A stretch of 55,269 nt of DNA from Colwellia piezophila ATCC BAA-637 (GTDB lineage Bacteria; Pseudomonadota; Gammaproteobacteria; Enterobacterales; Alteromonadaceae): the NCBI RefSeq assembly GCF_000378625.1, contig NZ_KB905169.1, forward strand, positions 180,226-235,494, given 5' to 3'. The notes beneath the pieces were generated by a model. That model worked only from the letters and a program-made list of their open reading frames with translations. It made no database searches and was not told where the DNA came from. The translations under genes and the position numbers were made by a program. Positions 47,178 to 55,269 of this stretch are shown here, piece by piece. Numbering within the stretch: position 1 is the first letter of the stretch; every line of letters begins with the position of its first letter.

Positions 47178-48254
47178 ATGAGTAATCATCTGTCAGATAT
47201 ATTAGCTAAGTGGTATCCCAATAGAGATAAGTCTGATTGGGTATTAGCTACTATTTATAAAAGCAGTGGCCCCTGTTATCGAAAACCAGGAGCCATGATG
47301 TTGTTTAGTAGCCAAGGAGAGCAACTAGGCATGTTAAGCGGTGGCTGTTTAGAGTCAGATATAGGTATTAACGCCCGCAAAGTAATGCAAACAGGTCAGT
47401 CTATATCAGTTTGTTACGATGGTTCAGACGAAGATGATTTATCTTTTCATTTAGGAATTGGCTGTGGCGGCACTATTTACATTATGTTGCAGCAAGTTAA
47501 TCATCAAAATGATTATTTGTCGTTAGTTCAAGTCTTTGATGCACTTAAGCAACGTTCATCAGGCTATTTTTACCAAAGTGTTGTTAGTGGAAATACTGAT
47601 GAACAGGCGTATTTCGAGACTGAGAAAATAGCAGACATTGCTGCTTCAGCATCCTTAGTCCAGAAGCCACATGGCAATGATTGCAATGTTGTCCCTTCAA
47701 CTAGTCAATTAGATAAAAATGAATGGTTAGTAACGCCCATTATACCTGAGCCCCACATTCTTGTTGTTGGGGGTGGCATAGACGCTTATCCTCTGGTAAA
47801 TATGGCAAAACAATTGGGTTGGCAAGTCTCTTTGTGGGATCCCCGCCCGGCCAACGCGAGAAAAGAGTATTTCTCAAATATTGACTACATTATAAAAGGA
47901 GATGCTCAGATACTAAGCACTTTTGTTGAGAAAAAAAAGGTAAACGCCGCTATATTAATGAGCCACAATGTTGCCATTGACGCTCAAGCTTTGCAGGCTT
48001 TGGCATCAACAAAACTTCAATATGTGGCTTTACTTGGTCCTAATAACAGAAAACAACAGGTTATAACTCAGGCAAAAGTTCAGGCAAAAGTTCAGGGGAA
48101 TATTGATGAACAAACCCTGCCGTTTATAATTTCAGGGCCAGCTGGTCTGGATATTGGCGGTACATTGCCTGAAAGTATCGCCCTGTCAATACTTACAGAG
48201 TGTCACGCAAGTTTATTCAACAGAAATGCTCAGTCGATGAGCCAAGTACTATGA
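47178..48254 (+). CDS. XdhC/CoxI-family molybdenum cofactor maturation protein
   Basis: I prefer the ATG at 47178 (AGGG ten bases upstream); a TTG at 47169 is an alternative. The protein has about 358 residues, with the XdhC N-terminal domain (about 15-85; GGCLESD, GIGCGGTIYI) and the C-terminal Rossmann-like domain (about 190-345; ILVVGGGIDAYPLV, DPRPANARKEYF, GLDIGGTLPESIALSI). XdhC proteins bind the molybdenum cofactor, help its sulfuration and insert it into xanthine-oxidase-type enzymes. A short AKVQAKVQ duplication near residue 300 comes from a 12-base repeat. It completes a three-gene operon making a functional Mo hydroxylase. Confidence 0.9.
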   Translation: MSNHLSDILAKWYPNRDKSDWVLATIYKSSGPCYRKPGAMMLFSSQGEQLGMLSGGCLESDIGINARKVMQTGQSISVCYDGSDEDDLSFHLGIGCGGTIYIMLQQVNHQNDYLSLVQVFDALKQRSSGYFYQSVVSGNTDEQAYFETEKIADIAASASLVQKPHGNDCNVVPSTSQLDKNEWLVTPIIPEPHILVVGGGIDAYPLVNMAKQLGWQVSLWDPRPANARKEYFSNIDYIIKGDAQILSTFVEKKKVNAAILMSHNVAIDAQALQALASTKLQYVALLGPNNRKQQVITQAKVQAKVQGNIDEQTLPFIISGPAGLDIGGTLPESIALSILTECHASLFNRNAQSMSQVL

Positions 48255-48518
48255 CAAACAGTAGTTATAATTAATAATAATATTTTTCTCAGCCAGAAAA
48301 ATGAGCAGTTTTCAAGTTGAACAAACCATGTTAAAAAATTCAAACAAAAAGGTTTAATAATACCTGAAACTGTCGTTTCGAAGGATACTCAGATGTATTA
48401 GCTTTGATACAAGCTAAGTCCATCGGTAAATGAACATTACTTTCTTGGGTTGAGAACGTCTTTGACGGAGACTAAACCTTACAACGAATTTATCAAAGAT
48501 TGAGCTGAAATAGCGATT

Positions 48519-48920
48519 ATATTCGGAAGTGCCTAAAACGAGAAAGGGCTGCACATTGGGCAGCCCTTTGAATGTGGCGGTGAGATTGAGATTTGAACTC
48601 TACGTCGTAGGTGCTGAGCTACAAACCCTTGTTCAGTTTGTATAATCTAAAAAGCAAAAAGCCCGTTACAGAAGTAACGGGCTTTTCTTAATGTGGCGGT
48701 GAATCCAGATTTGAACTCTGTAAAAGGTATTGTGCTACAAACCCTTGCCGGTTTTCAAGACCTACACCTAAACCATAACAATCAATTAGTTATCTCTTGA
48801 ATTCCGAATAAACAACTCTAATACAAGCCAATATAATCACAATATAGGTTAATAATATTCGGAAAATCATTAATGGATGTTAGCTGACTTTAGATTACAT
48901 ACTCTAAGGCGATTTCGCCC
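48519..48920 (-). repeat. Left tRNA-Ser-derived repeat array flanking hipBA
   Basis: This array contains two minus-strand tRNA-Ser 3'-half copies (48575-48630 and 48694-48765), each ending in CACCGCCACA and followed by a strong terminator (stems at 48544-48570 and 48655-48686). It begins with ATTCGGAA, contains ATTCCGAATAAACAACTCT and ends in AATATTCGGAA, followed by TAGCTGAC and ATACTCTA. The same order recurs right of hipBA at 50952-51665. It encodes no protein. Confidence 0.7.
48694..48765 (-). pseudogene. Truncated tRNA-Ser(UGA)-like pseudogene
   Basis: On the minus strand the anticodon arm GGTCTTGAAAACCGGC (anticodon UGA), a variable region, GAGTTCAAATCTGG as a T-arm-like segment and CACCGCCACA follow in tRNA-Ser order. 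The D-arm and 5' acceptor strand are absent, so it cannot be a functional tRNA. Confidence 0.55.
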
Positions 48921-48979
48921 CCCAGAATCAGATAGAAACTTATGAGGTAATATTTTTCTATGTGTATAAAAACTAATAG

Positions 48980-50296
48980 CTATAGCTCAATTAAGACTAC
49001 TTCATCAGCTTGTTCTAAAAGGTGGATCGTTCTTTTCTTTATATTCTCGCTTACTTGATTAAGATAATCACTTTCTTTTTGAGAAATGACATCCGTTGTT
49101 TCTAGCTCAGATATAATGTTATTTTCCGCAAGTATTTTCAATACCTTGGTAGCTAACTTTATTAGCATCCGACGGACTAACTTTCTATCAAGCTGGCAAC
49201 TATCAGCAAAATCAGCCAGTTGATATGCATTGATGGTGTCAGGTTCAAATTCATCTCCCATTGCCATTGCTAAGGTGTGTTTAAATTGATCAAACATAGC
49301 TACATTGACTAAATCGTAGGCGGGGGTGAAAACGGTTTCGTTAGCACCATAAAAGAAAGAAACATTTTTACCATGGCTGTCATAGTTACTAATCAACAAA
49401 TTAAACAGTTGCCAATTAATTAACCATTGCATATTTGCAATTGGCTCAGATGATTTTCGGCAAAAGCTAAATAATTGTTCAAGGTTAGCCCCGTCTCGAA
49501 TATGTTTTACATCTCGACCATCACCTAGGTTGCGCTCATACTTATAATCTCTTGGTAGGTTTAACGCTTGGCAGCCATCAATCACATGTTTTCTTAATAC
49601 TTTGTTATTTGTGACATCAAATCTTCTATCAAAGCGTTTAACTGAAAGAGCTGGATGCTTACCGAATCGTTTTAATGTTACTTCTGATGTTGGCAAGCCG
49701 ACAAGATGTGATAATTTCATGCAAAAATATTCATTAATAACTAAGTTAGCGCAATTTTTACGCTCAAATTTAAGAATATACGTAGAGCTAAGACTACCAT
49801 CTGCTAGGCCAATCTCACCTTGTTCATTCAAGAAGACATTTAATTTATCTTGAACGCCTGCAACGCTTAATCTTGGTTTGTCATCCCATTGTAAAAGCCC
49901 AATATCTTCTTTATGATCTAGACGGTGACTAAGCTCTGCTACTTTAATTAACCTAAAAACAGCCTTATCTGCTGACAATACTTGTTCTGATAAAAAAGAG
50001 AATGCGCCGGAAAGGTCGTTACCAATAGCTCTTATTTGAGGAAATACCTGTTTTTCATTTACACCAATATCTTGCGCAAGTAATTTTCTGGCTTCACCTT
50101 CAGGAAGTAAGTTATCTAAGAAGTTATAAGCCGCCGCTTTATCATGCTGTTTTTCAAACGTTAAAGCAGGTGAAATTGCGAAACCCGATTCTTGCCACTT
50201 TTGACTATATGATAGTTCGAGTAAGCCTGACTCTATGTGCTGGCTTAATTGGCCGATGACTTGTAAGCCATAAACTACATCTAAAGAATAAGACAT
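48980..50296 (-). CDS. hipA: HipA-family serine/threonine kinase toxin
   Basis: I start at the ATG at 50296; a TTG at 50308 is the longer option. The protein has about 438 residues. HipA blocks: N-terminal subdomain (about 10-100; FLDNLLPEGEARKLLA), RLSVAGVQDK with Ser144 in the autophosphorylation-loop position, TYILKFE with the ATP-binding Lys176, NYDSHGKN with catalytic Asp306, and PAYDLV with metal-binding Asp328. The spacing matches E. coli HipA closely. Known HipA proteins phosphorylate glutamyl- or tryptophanyl-tRNA synthetase and cause dormancy; the target here is unknown. It is transcribed two bases after the hipB stop and sits between tRNA-Ser-derived arrays. All catalytic residues are present, so it looks active. 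Confidence 0.92.
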   Translation of the reverse strand: MSYSLDVVYGLQVIGQLSQHIESGLLELSYSQKWQESGFAISPALTFEKQHDKAAAYNFLDNLLPEGEARKLLAQDIGVNEKQVFPQIRAIGNDLSGAFSFLSEQVLSADKAVFRLIKVAELSHRLDHKEDIGLLQWDDKPRLSVAGVQDKLNVFLNEQGEIGLADGSLSSTYILKFERKNCANLVINEYFCMKLSHLVGLPTSEVTLKRFGKHPALSVKRFDRRFDVTNNKVLRKHVIDGCQALNLPRDYKYERNLGDGRDVKHIRDGANLEQLFSFCRKSSEPIANMQWLINWQLFNLLISNYDSHGKNVSFFYGANETVFTPAYDLVNVAMFDQFKHTLAMAMGDEFEPDTINAYQLADFADSCQLDRKLVRRMLIKLATKVLKILAENNIISELETTDVISQKESDYLNQVSENIKKRTIHLLEQADEVVLIEL

Positions 50297-50298
50297 TT

Positions 50299-50580
50299 TT
50301 ATACCCAATCATTTTTAATGCTAGGTTTATCTATCTGTTCTAAAGTAGAAAGCTTTATACCTAATCCATTCAAAACAGAAAATACAGCGCCAAGTGTGCT
50401 ATTGGGATTGCCATTTTCGATACGTGAAAGTGTATTAATGCCAATACCGCAAAGCGTGGCACAATCACTTAATTTCATCCTAATTGCCGTTCGTTTAGCC
50501 TTAATCACAGCACCTAAAATAGCTGGTTCTGTTATCCATGACTCATTCGGCATTTCTGTTGGAATGACTTGCTTTGCCAT
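50299..50580 (-). CDS. hipB: HipB-type helix-turn-helix antitoxin
   Basis: The 93 residues carry an HTH_3 (Cro/CI) domain (about 28-80): KRTAIRMKLSDCATLCGIGI, NTLSRIENGNPNSTLGAV. A short N-terminal extension and a C-terminal tail ending NDWV could contact HipA, as in E. coli. Its stop lies two bases before the HipA ATG, so the pair is co-translated. Upstream lie inverted repeats of ATCACC/GGTGAT type, the probable autoregulatory operators. Together with HipA it should form a DNA-bound repressor complex. Confidence 0.9.
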   Translation of the reverse strand: MAKQVIPTEMPNESWITEPAILGAVIKAKRTAIRMKLSDCATLCGIGINTLSRIENGNPNSTLGAVFSVLNGLGIKLSTLEQIDKPSIKNDWV

Positions 50581-50596
50581 ACGCTCTCTTCAAATT

Positions 50597-50716
50597 AATC
50601 ACCAATAGAAGTGATTATAGGTAAAAGAATGAATAACGCAACATTAAATCACCGATAACGGTGAAATAAGTAATATGTAAGCTTAAAACGGATATAAAAT
50701 TCAATAACGGTGATTA
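50597..50716. promoter_or_regulatory. HipB operator repeats
   Basis: AATCACC-N7-GTGATT (50597-50616) and ATCACC-GATAAC-GGTGAA (50648-50665) are clear inverted repeats, and a half-site CGGTGATT lies at 50709-50716. Three spaced boxes upstream of hipB match the multi-operator layout of hipBA promoters. Confidence 0.65.
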
Positions 50717-50951
50717 TTTAAAGGAAAGATAAATCGCCTCGCCACTAAAAGTAACTAATCTGCAGAATTCTGGGAAGCCCAAACCTACCAAAATTTATTA
50801 GTTAGGTTTTTAATCAACGAACGCTAATACTTACTACTAAACCTGTCTCGCTAAGTGCCCCATTGAGATAGATCTGATGATCAATTTCACATAAAATCCA
50901 GAATGAATTTTTATAAATTGAAAGTGAAATGGACTATGAATCGGTCATTTT

Positions 50952-51665
50952 TATTCGGAAAGTATTAAGAAGTGTCTAAAACGAGAAAGGGCTGCACATT
51001 GTGCAGCCCTTTGAATGTGGCGGTGAGATTGATATTTGAACTCTACTGTAGGTATTACGCTACAAACCCTTGTTGGGTTTGTATAATCTGAAAAGCAAAA
51101 AGCCCGTTACAGAAGTAACGGGCTTTTCTTAATGTGGCGGTGAGATAAAGGTTTGAACTCTGTAAAAGGTGTTGTGCTACAAACCCTTTATTCGTTTGAC
51201 TACTAAACTCAAGGCGAAAAAAACCGCTCATCTTTCGATTACCGGTTTCTTCTAATGTGTCGGTGAATCCAGATTGGAACTCTACTGTAGGTATTTCGCT
51301 ACAAACCCTTGTTCGGTTTTTATTATCTAAAAAGCAAAAAACCCGTTAATCTTTCGATTAACGGGTTTTTCTTAATGTGGCGGTGAGATAGAGATTTGAA
51401 CTCTAGGAGGGCTATAAACCCTCGCCGGTTTTCAAGACCTACACCTAAACAATAAAAATCAATTAGTTAGCTCTTAAATTCCGAATAAACAACTCTGATA
51501 TAGACCAATACAACCACAATAAGGGTTAATAATATTCGGAAAGTATCTCAATTGATCTAAGTTTATTTTTCATAGAGTGGAGCAAAATATTGTACATCCA
51601 TTTTTATATTCACAACTTTCAAAGATAGCTGACATTAGAATATATACTTTATGGCGCTAACGCTC
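50952..51665 (-). repeat. Right tRNA-Ser-derived repeat array flanking hipBA
   Basis: It holds four minus-strand tRNA-Ser 3'-half copies (starting at 51018, 51135, 51258, 51378). Each is followed on that strand by a terminator (stems around 50987-51013, 51096-51127, 51217-51250, 51336-51370). The copy at 51258 has lost the CCA complement (TGT for TGG). The outer sequence matches the left array: ATTCGGAAAGT at the start, ATTCCGAATAAACAACTCT, AATATTCGGAAAG, TAGCTGAC. There is no intact tRNA. Confidence 0.7.
51378..51443 (-). pseudogene. Truncated tRNA-Ser(UGA)-like pseudogene
   Basis: This second copy retains the anticodon arm (GGTCTTGAAAACCGGC) and 3' end, with a shortened variable/T region (CTAGAGTTCAAATCTC). 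Its upstream flank matches that of the copy at 48694 for about 100 bases, showing that both derive from one unit. Confidence 0.5.
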
Positions 51666-52333
51666 CTAAAGTGAGTAAGGAAAATAAAGCCTAGGTTACG
51701 ATATTAGATTAATTTTTATACGTTCAAACAAAGAAAAAATCCCTGACCTCGCCTACGCACATGGGTCAAAAACAATTGCCAATCAGAACAACCTTTATGA
51801 CAAAAATACAAATTCAGCATATTGCCCTGCGGTAAGTAAGTTTTCCTCGTGAACGAAGCAAAATACAAAGAAAAGCTGCTACTCTCTGTTTAAAAATTTC
51901 TATAAGTTGTATTACGGGTGAGGTGTTGGAACTAAATCAAACTTTTTAAACGGTCTATTTTTATAGGTTATCTTATTGTAAACAAGCTAACATAATTTGT
52001 AGACGCACAGCCCCCTCAAGAATGCTCACCTAAACAGCATAAACAGTATAGATACAACAACTTACACGTAAGCCGCTGTACTATTGGTAGAAAAATAGTA
52101 GCAGTACCAGTCATTTGAGAACAATAGCTTACATCTGAATTAGCAACCAAAATCAGATAACAGCATTCACAATTACACTAAACTGTTTGCGTCATGCTTA
52201 TAGCTCTTATTAATATCCCAATATTCATCCAAAAAACACCTTAAACAATAATAAAAACTATATTTTGGATTATATACCGCCCAAAAACTGCAATAATGGT
52301 GCGAACAGGACATCTAACATTAACTCGGGTTAG
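51666..52333. other. Intergenic region without a recognised feature
   Basis: The stretch has only short frames and no clear terminator, promoter or repeat. It lies downstream of the TonB receptor gene on the minus strand. Confidence 0.4.
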
Positions 52334-54256
52334 TTAGAACTCTTTACTCAGGCTTAATGTCAGACTACGCCCTACGTTATAAAAGCCAACCGCTTGTTCC
52401 TTGTCGTTATCTAGAATGTTTTTAACATGTAAGCGTAACAACAAGCTATCAATAGGAGACCAGGCTGCAGACAAGTCAATGTGGTTGTAACTTGGCATTT
52501 TAATCATCCCTGTAGGCACCGAGCTATCATAAAAACTATCATTTGCAACTAGTCGGCCAGTAAGTGAAAGCTGCTCGGTCGGCTGGTAGTTCACCTGAAA
52601 ACTGGCTTTAAATTCGGGCCGTCTTCTGAGTACCACGCCTTCTTCATCGATATCCATCTTGTTATAAGTAAATTGTCCAGAGAGACTTAATTGCTCATTA
52701 GCCTGATAAGCTAAGTGAGCTTCTATACCTTCCGCAGTAACTTTAGAGCGGTTAACATTAGTAAAGGCAATAGGGTCAAAATCGACAAGGTCAGTGAAAA
52801 TATTTTTGTAAATACTGACTCTAGTAGTCAAACTATTGGTGAAAAAATCACTGTCAATACTGACATCATAATTTTTACTTTGCTCCGGTTTTAATTCGGG
52901 ATTTCCGACAAAAGGGTGAGCTACCGCGAAAAAGCTAGGGAGTTTAAATCCTTCACTATATTGTGCCGAGATGGTGCTTGTAGCACTGAGTTGATAACGA
53001 CTGATCAATCGAGCGGTAGTGACATCAATTTGATCCGCTTTGTCGTAACGTACACCTAAAGTGAAATGAAGTGATTCAAGCGGGTTAAGTCGAGCCTCAG
53101 CAAAAATAGACTCAGTTGTTCTTTTCAGGGTGTAATCCGCAGGCACCGGAAAACCAAAGTCAATGATGCTCTTCATGCCACCATCCTCTTTTGCATAGGC
53201 GCCACCCAATGCGATGGTATACTTTGGTGATATCTCATAGCTAGCCGTGGCACTAATATCCAAACGTTCATAGTTGCTGATACTGTCTATTGCTGGAACA
53301 CCATCAATCACACCAGGGGCAATGCCAGGGCTGGAAATATCTTCTTCACGCTTGGACCAGGCACTATTTAAATCAAACTTGATAGCATCACTATATCTAT
53401 GTTGTACTTGGGCAATGGCATTGGTTTGGGTAAAGTCACGTGTTTCGGGATCACGAATAACGGCAAGACGATCTCCGCCGCTATCTTCAGGGAAAGTGGC
53501 AGCTTCACCCCCCGCATAGAAGAAGCCCATATTCCATTGGGTCATACTGTCAGTAACTGAGTTTAAGGAAGCAATGATTTCCTGACGTTCAAATGCATCG
53601 CCAAAGGTGCTGTCATCACCCCGTTGGAATGAACCAATAACACTCAATTTGGCAAGGTCAGCAAGCGCTACGCCTAAGTGAACAGAGCCACCAAACATAC
53701 CATTCGAGCCCACTTTAACACTGGCTGTTCCGCTGCGCTCAGCAGAATATTTCTTGGTTTCGATACTCACCACACCAGCTAGGGCATCACTGCCATAAAC
53801 GGTTGAAAAACTGCCATAATATACGTCAACCTTGTCGATCACTGCGGGATCAATAGTACCCAAATCAAAAGCGCCTCCACGGCTGTTGGTCGGATCGTTT
53901 ACCTTGACGCCATCGATAAGTATCACCACAAAGTTTGGATCGCCACCGCGTATTGACAAGAAGGTGAGGCCACCTGCACCTCCCTGTTCAAAAATGTCTA
54001 TGCCGGGTACTCCTGCGAGCACATCGGCAAAGCTGTTGGGGGCTAATGCGGCAATATCTTCAGCTGAAATAGTAAATTTTGGCAGACTAGCTGCCTCGCT
54101 CTGATCGGGAATATGGGTGCCAGTAACGGTAAATATTTCTGTGTTGTTGCTTACTACGTTATTTGCCTCAGGGCTAAGGGTTGTTGCACCAAAAGCTATA
54201 GGTGTACAAGTGAGTAGTAGAGTGCATGATAAACTGGTGAGTGATCGATACTTCAT
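52334..54256 (-). CDS. TonB-dependent receptor, BtuB/siderophore-like
   Basis: The 640 residues have a signal peptide ending near FGA, a TonB-box-like EIFTVTGTHIP, a plug (about 50-165; FADVLAGVPGIDIFEQGG, FLSIRGGDPNFVVILIDG, STVYGSDALAGVVSIET) and a 22-strand-type barrel ending in LSKEF. The length and plug wording fit the small receptors for cobalamin, iron chelates or short ligands (BtuB/CirA type), not the 1000-residue sugar receptors such as the one at 4341. A FecR-like gene is encoded upstream on the same strand, so surface signalling may control it. There is no link to the glycan locus apart from proximity. Confidence 0.88.
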   Translation of the reverse strand: MKYRSLTSLSCTLLLTCTPIAFGATTLSPEANNVVSNNTEIFTVTGTHIPDQSEAASLPKFTISAEDIAALAPNSFADVLAGVPGIDIFEQGGAGGLTFLSIRGGDPNFVVILIDGVKVNDPTNSRGGAFDLGTIDPAVIDKVDVYYGSFSTVYGSDALAGVVSIETKKYSAERSGTASVKVGSNGMFGGSVHLGVALADLAKLSVIGSFQRGDDSTFGDAFERQEIIASLNSVTDSMTQWNMGFFYAGGEAATFPEDSGGDRLAVIRDPETRDFTQTNAIAQVQHRYSDAIKFDLNSAWSKREEDISSPGIAPGVIDGVPAIDSISNYERLDISATASYEISPKYTIALGGAYAKEDGGMKSIIDFGFPVPADYTLKRTTESIFAEARLNPLESLHFTLGVRYDKADQIDVTTARLISRYQLSATSTISAQYSEGFKLPSFFAVAHPFVGNPELKPEQSKNYDVSIDSDFFTNSLTTRVSIYKNIFTDLVDFDPIAFTNVNRSKVTAEGIEAHLAYQANEQLSLSGQFTYNKMDIDEEGVVLRRRPEFKASFQVNYQPTEQLSLTGRLVANDSFYDSSVPTGMIKMPSYNHIDLSAAWSPIDSLLLRLHVKNILDNDKEQAVGFYNVGRSLTLSLSKEF

Positions 54257-54796
54257 GTTATTAAAAAGATCCTTGATTGTGATTATTATTTTATTATTTT
54301 ATTATTTGAATGAAAATGTTTTAAATACTCGGCTAGATGACTTTGTCTCGCTAGGAAAATCATCTGGTACCTTTTGCACACCAAGGCCCCGCACAAACGT
54401 AAGCCTGCTTGATACTGACAAATAAAAGCGCTAAAGAAAGCGTTTTATTTACTCATAAAAAGATAATTTAACCCTTAATGATTACAGTAGAGCATTATGG
54501 TCAATCCTTTGAACCTTGACCTTAACACACCCATCTAGCCTGCGAGGCTATTCTAAATACCGACACGCTGCGCGCAAAGAAACTAAACGCCAGTACCAAC
54601 AAGACTCTTGATTTAAAAAGAGAAAACCAAACATCACAAACCACCTACATTAGTAAATTTGACCGTCAATATATCAAATATTCACAGCCGCTTAACTTAT
54701 AATGGTCCTGACTAACAAGGAATAATTTCTTCTCACTTGACTTGCTGTTTTTGCTGCTACCGCATAACTTGTAGCAAGCATAATGACTATTTTTAC
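54257..54796. other. Intergenic region between the FecR-like and TonB-receptor genes
   Basis: The 540-base gap contains no convincing gene. A small plus-strand frame at its edge is antisense to the receptor start. A promoter for the receptor is expected here but no boxes stand out, and the TTGTACAT element is absent. Confidence 0.4.
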
Positions 54797-54817
54797 TTAG
54801 TACTTAGTACTTAGTAC
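54795..54817. repeat. Heptanucleotide repeat at the FecR-like stop codon
   Basis: ACTTAGT occurs three times in tandem (54795-54815). Read on the minus strand it encodes the last residues and the TAA stop. Gain or loss of a unit would shift the C-terminus by a few residues. Confidence 0.7.
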
Positions 54818-55269
54818 AACCATTTTATCACCATTCCAGTGATGTTTTATACCAAACGATTTATCCAATGAAGATAATACTGAATCAAGATCATTGGTTT
54901 TAAATCGACCTACTATTTTAACCTGCTTTAAATCACTGTCAGCGATTTCTATAGCGACACCAGTATAGCGAGTTATTTCAGCAACCATATCTTCAAGCGG
55001 CATACCGGTAAAAACTAAATATCTACTTTGCCATGCTAGAGTTTGGTTTACGTCAGATGTCAGGCTAACATTGTTAATCAGATCGGGGGTGATAACAGTT
55101 TTACCATCAATAGCGATTTGTCTGCCAGCTTCAACCTTGATGCTAACAGGTTCGCTATCAATTTCACTTGTTTGTAGTTGATCAAACACCTTCACAGTAC
55201 CATCAGTGACTATCAGCTCGATCAATTCATCTCTGGCATACTCTATATTAAAGGCAGTGCCCACCGCTT
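54797..55269 (-). CDS. FecR-like anti-sigma/sensor protein, C-terminal part (5' end outside window)
   Basis: The frame runs off the right edge; the GTG at 55264 is internal, because the codons around it give A-V-G-T-A-F-N-I, the conserved FecR core. The visible 157 codons contain the FecR beta-helix-like domain (VTDGTVKVFD, VEAGRQIAIDG) and a C-terminal secretin/TonB-N-terminal-like domain (MPLEDMVAEITRYTGVAIEI, GRFKTNDLDSVLSSL). In known systems FecR is an inner-membrane protein that senses a loaded TonB receptor and controls a FecI-type ECF sigma factor. The receptor at 52334 is the natural partner, although it lacks a visible signalling extension. Confidence 0.85.
   Translation of the reverse strand, partial: AVGTAFNIEYARDELIELIVTDGTVKVFDQLQTSEIDSEPVSIKVEAGRQIAIDGKTVITPDLINNVSLTSDVNQTLAWQSRYLVFTGMPLEDMVAEITRYTGVAIEIADSDLKQVKIVGRFKTNDLDSVLSSLDKSFGIKHHWNGDKMVVLSTKY

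Noticed and set aside
48544..51370. CRISPR array in the region of repeated hairpins
   Set aside because: Repeats are unequal in length and spacing, are tRNA 3' ends and terminators, and no cas gene is nearby.
48575..51443. Functional tRNA genes
   Set aside because: Only 3' halves, two with an anticodon arm, are present; no copy has a D-arm or 5' acceptor strand.
51590..51597. TTGTACAT near the right repeat array
   Set aside because: No CGTC follows at 14 bases and no gene starts downstream in that direction, so it is probably chance.
55262..55264. GTG as the start of the FecR-like gene
   Set aside because: Codons before it continue the conserved A-V-G-T-A-F core, so the gene begins outside the window.

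Overview
The window is AT-rich DNA from a Gram-negative marine gammaproteobacterium. TonB receptors, GlyGly-CTERM sorting tails, lipoprotein signal peptides and the repeat types fit the Alteromonadales, most likely Colwelliaceae (Colwellia/Thalassotalea-like); this taxonomic call is inference. Most of it (1-48.25 kb) is a polysaccharide-utilisation region for a fucose- and galactose-containing glycan.

Left part (1-10.5 kb): two divergent genes encode secreted proteins built from a shared ~190-residue module (1-1091 minus, 1823-4243 plus). They are followed by a 1040-residue TonB-dependent receptor, a GH29 alpha-L-fucosidase and an SGNH esterase. From 10.6 to 13.4 kb the locus is interrupted by four short genes of unrelated type. 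At least one clear integron attC-like site lies among them, together with hairpins, a degraded second copy of the receptor's terminator and a structured leader.

Central part (13.7-31.9 kb, all plus strand): a large beta-propeller enzyme, a beta-helix GH141-like enzyme carrying the same module as an insertion, a second GH29, a GH2, an EF-hand protein, two esterases, a GH95 fucosidase, a clan GH-A hydrolase and a third esterase. A sulfatase start survives only as a relic; no intact sulfatase is present. A GntR/FCD regulator with two winged-helix segments follows on the minus strand. An identically spaced bipartite element (TTGTACAT, 14 bases, CGTC) lies upstream of the regulator, of both module proteins, of the cassette-like block and of the leader before the propeller enzyme. 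It is the best candidate for the locus-wide control site.

Right part of the locus (33.7-48.3 kb): a minus-strand operon (GH78-like, SDR, DUF1501, DUF1800) lies divergent to a GH2 gene, and a three-gene molybdenum hydroxylase operon follows. The enzymes suggest this division of labour: surface-anchored GlyGly-CTERM proteins make the first cuts, the receptor imports the products, and periplasmic exo-enzymes and esterases finish. The Mo-hydroxylase and SDR may oxidise or reduce released sugars.

From 48.5 to 51.7 kb a hipBA toxin-antitoxin pair sits between two imperfect repeat arrays made of tRNA-Ser 3' halves, each followed by a terminator. The window ends with a BtuB-like TonB receptor and the C-terminal part of a FecR-like protein, both on the minus strand.
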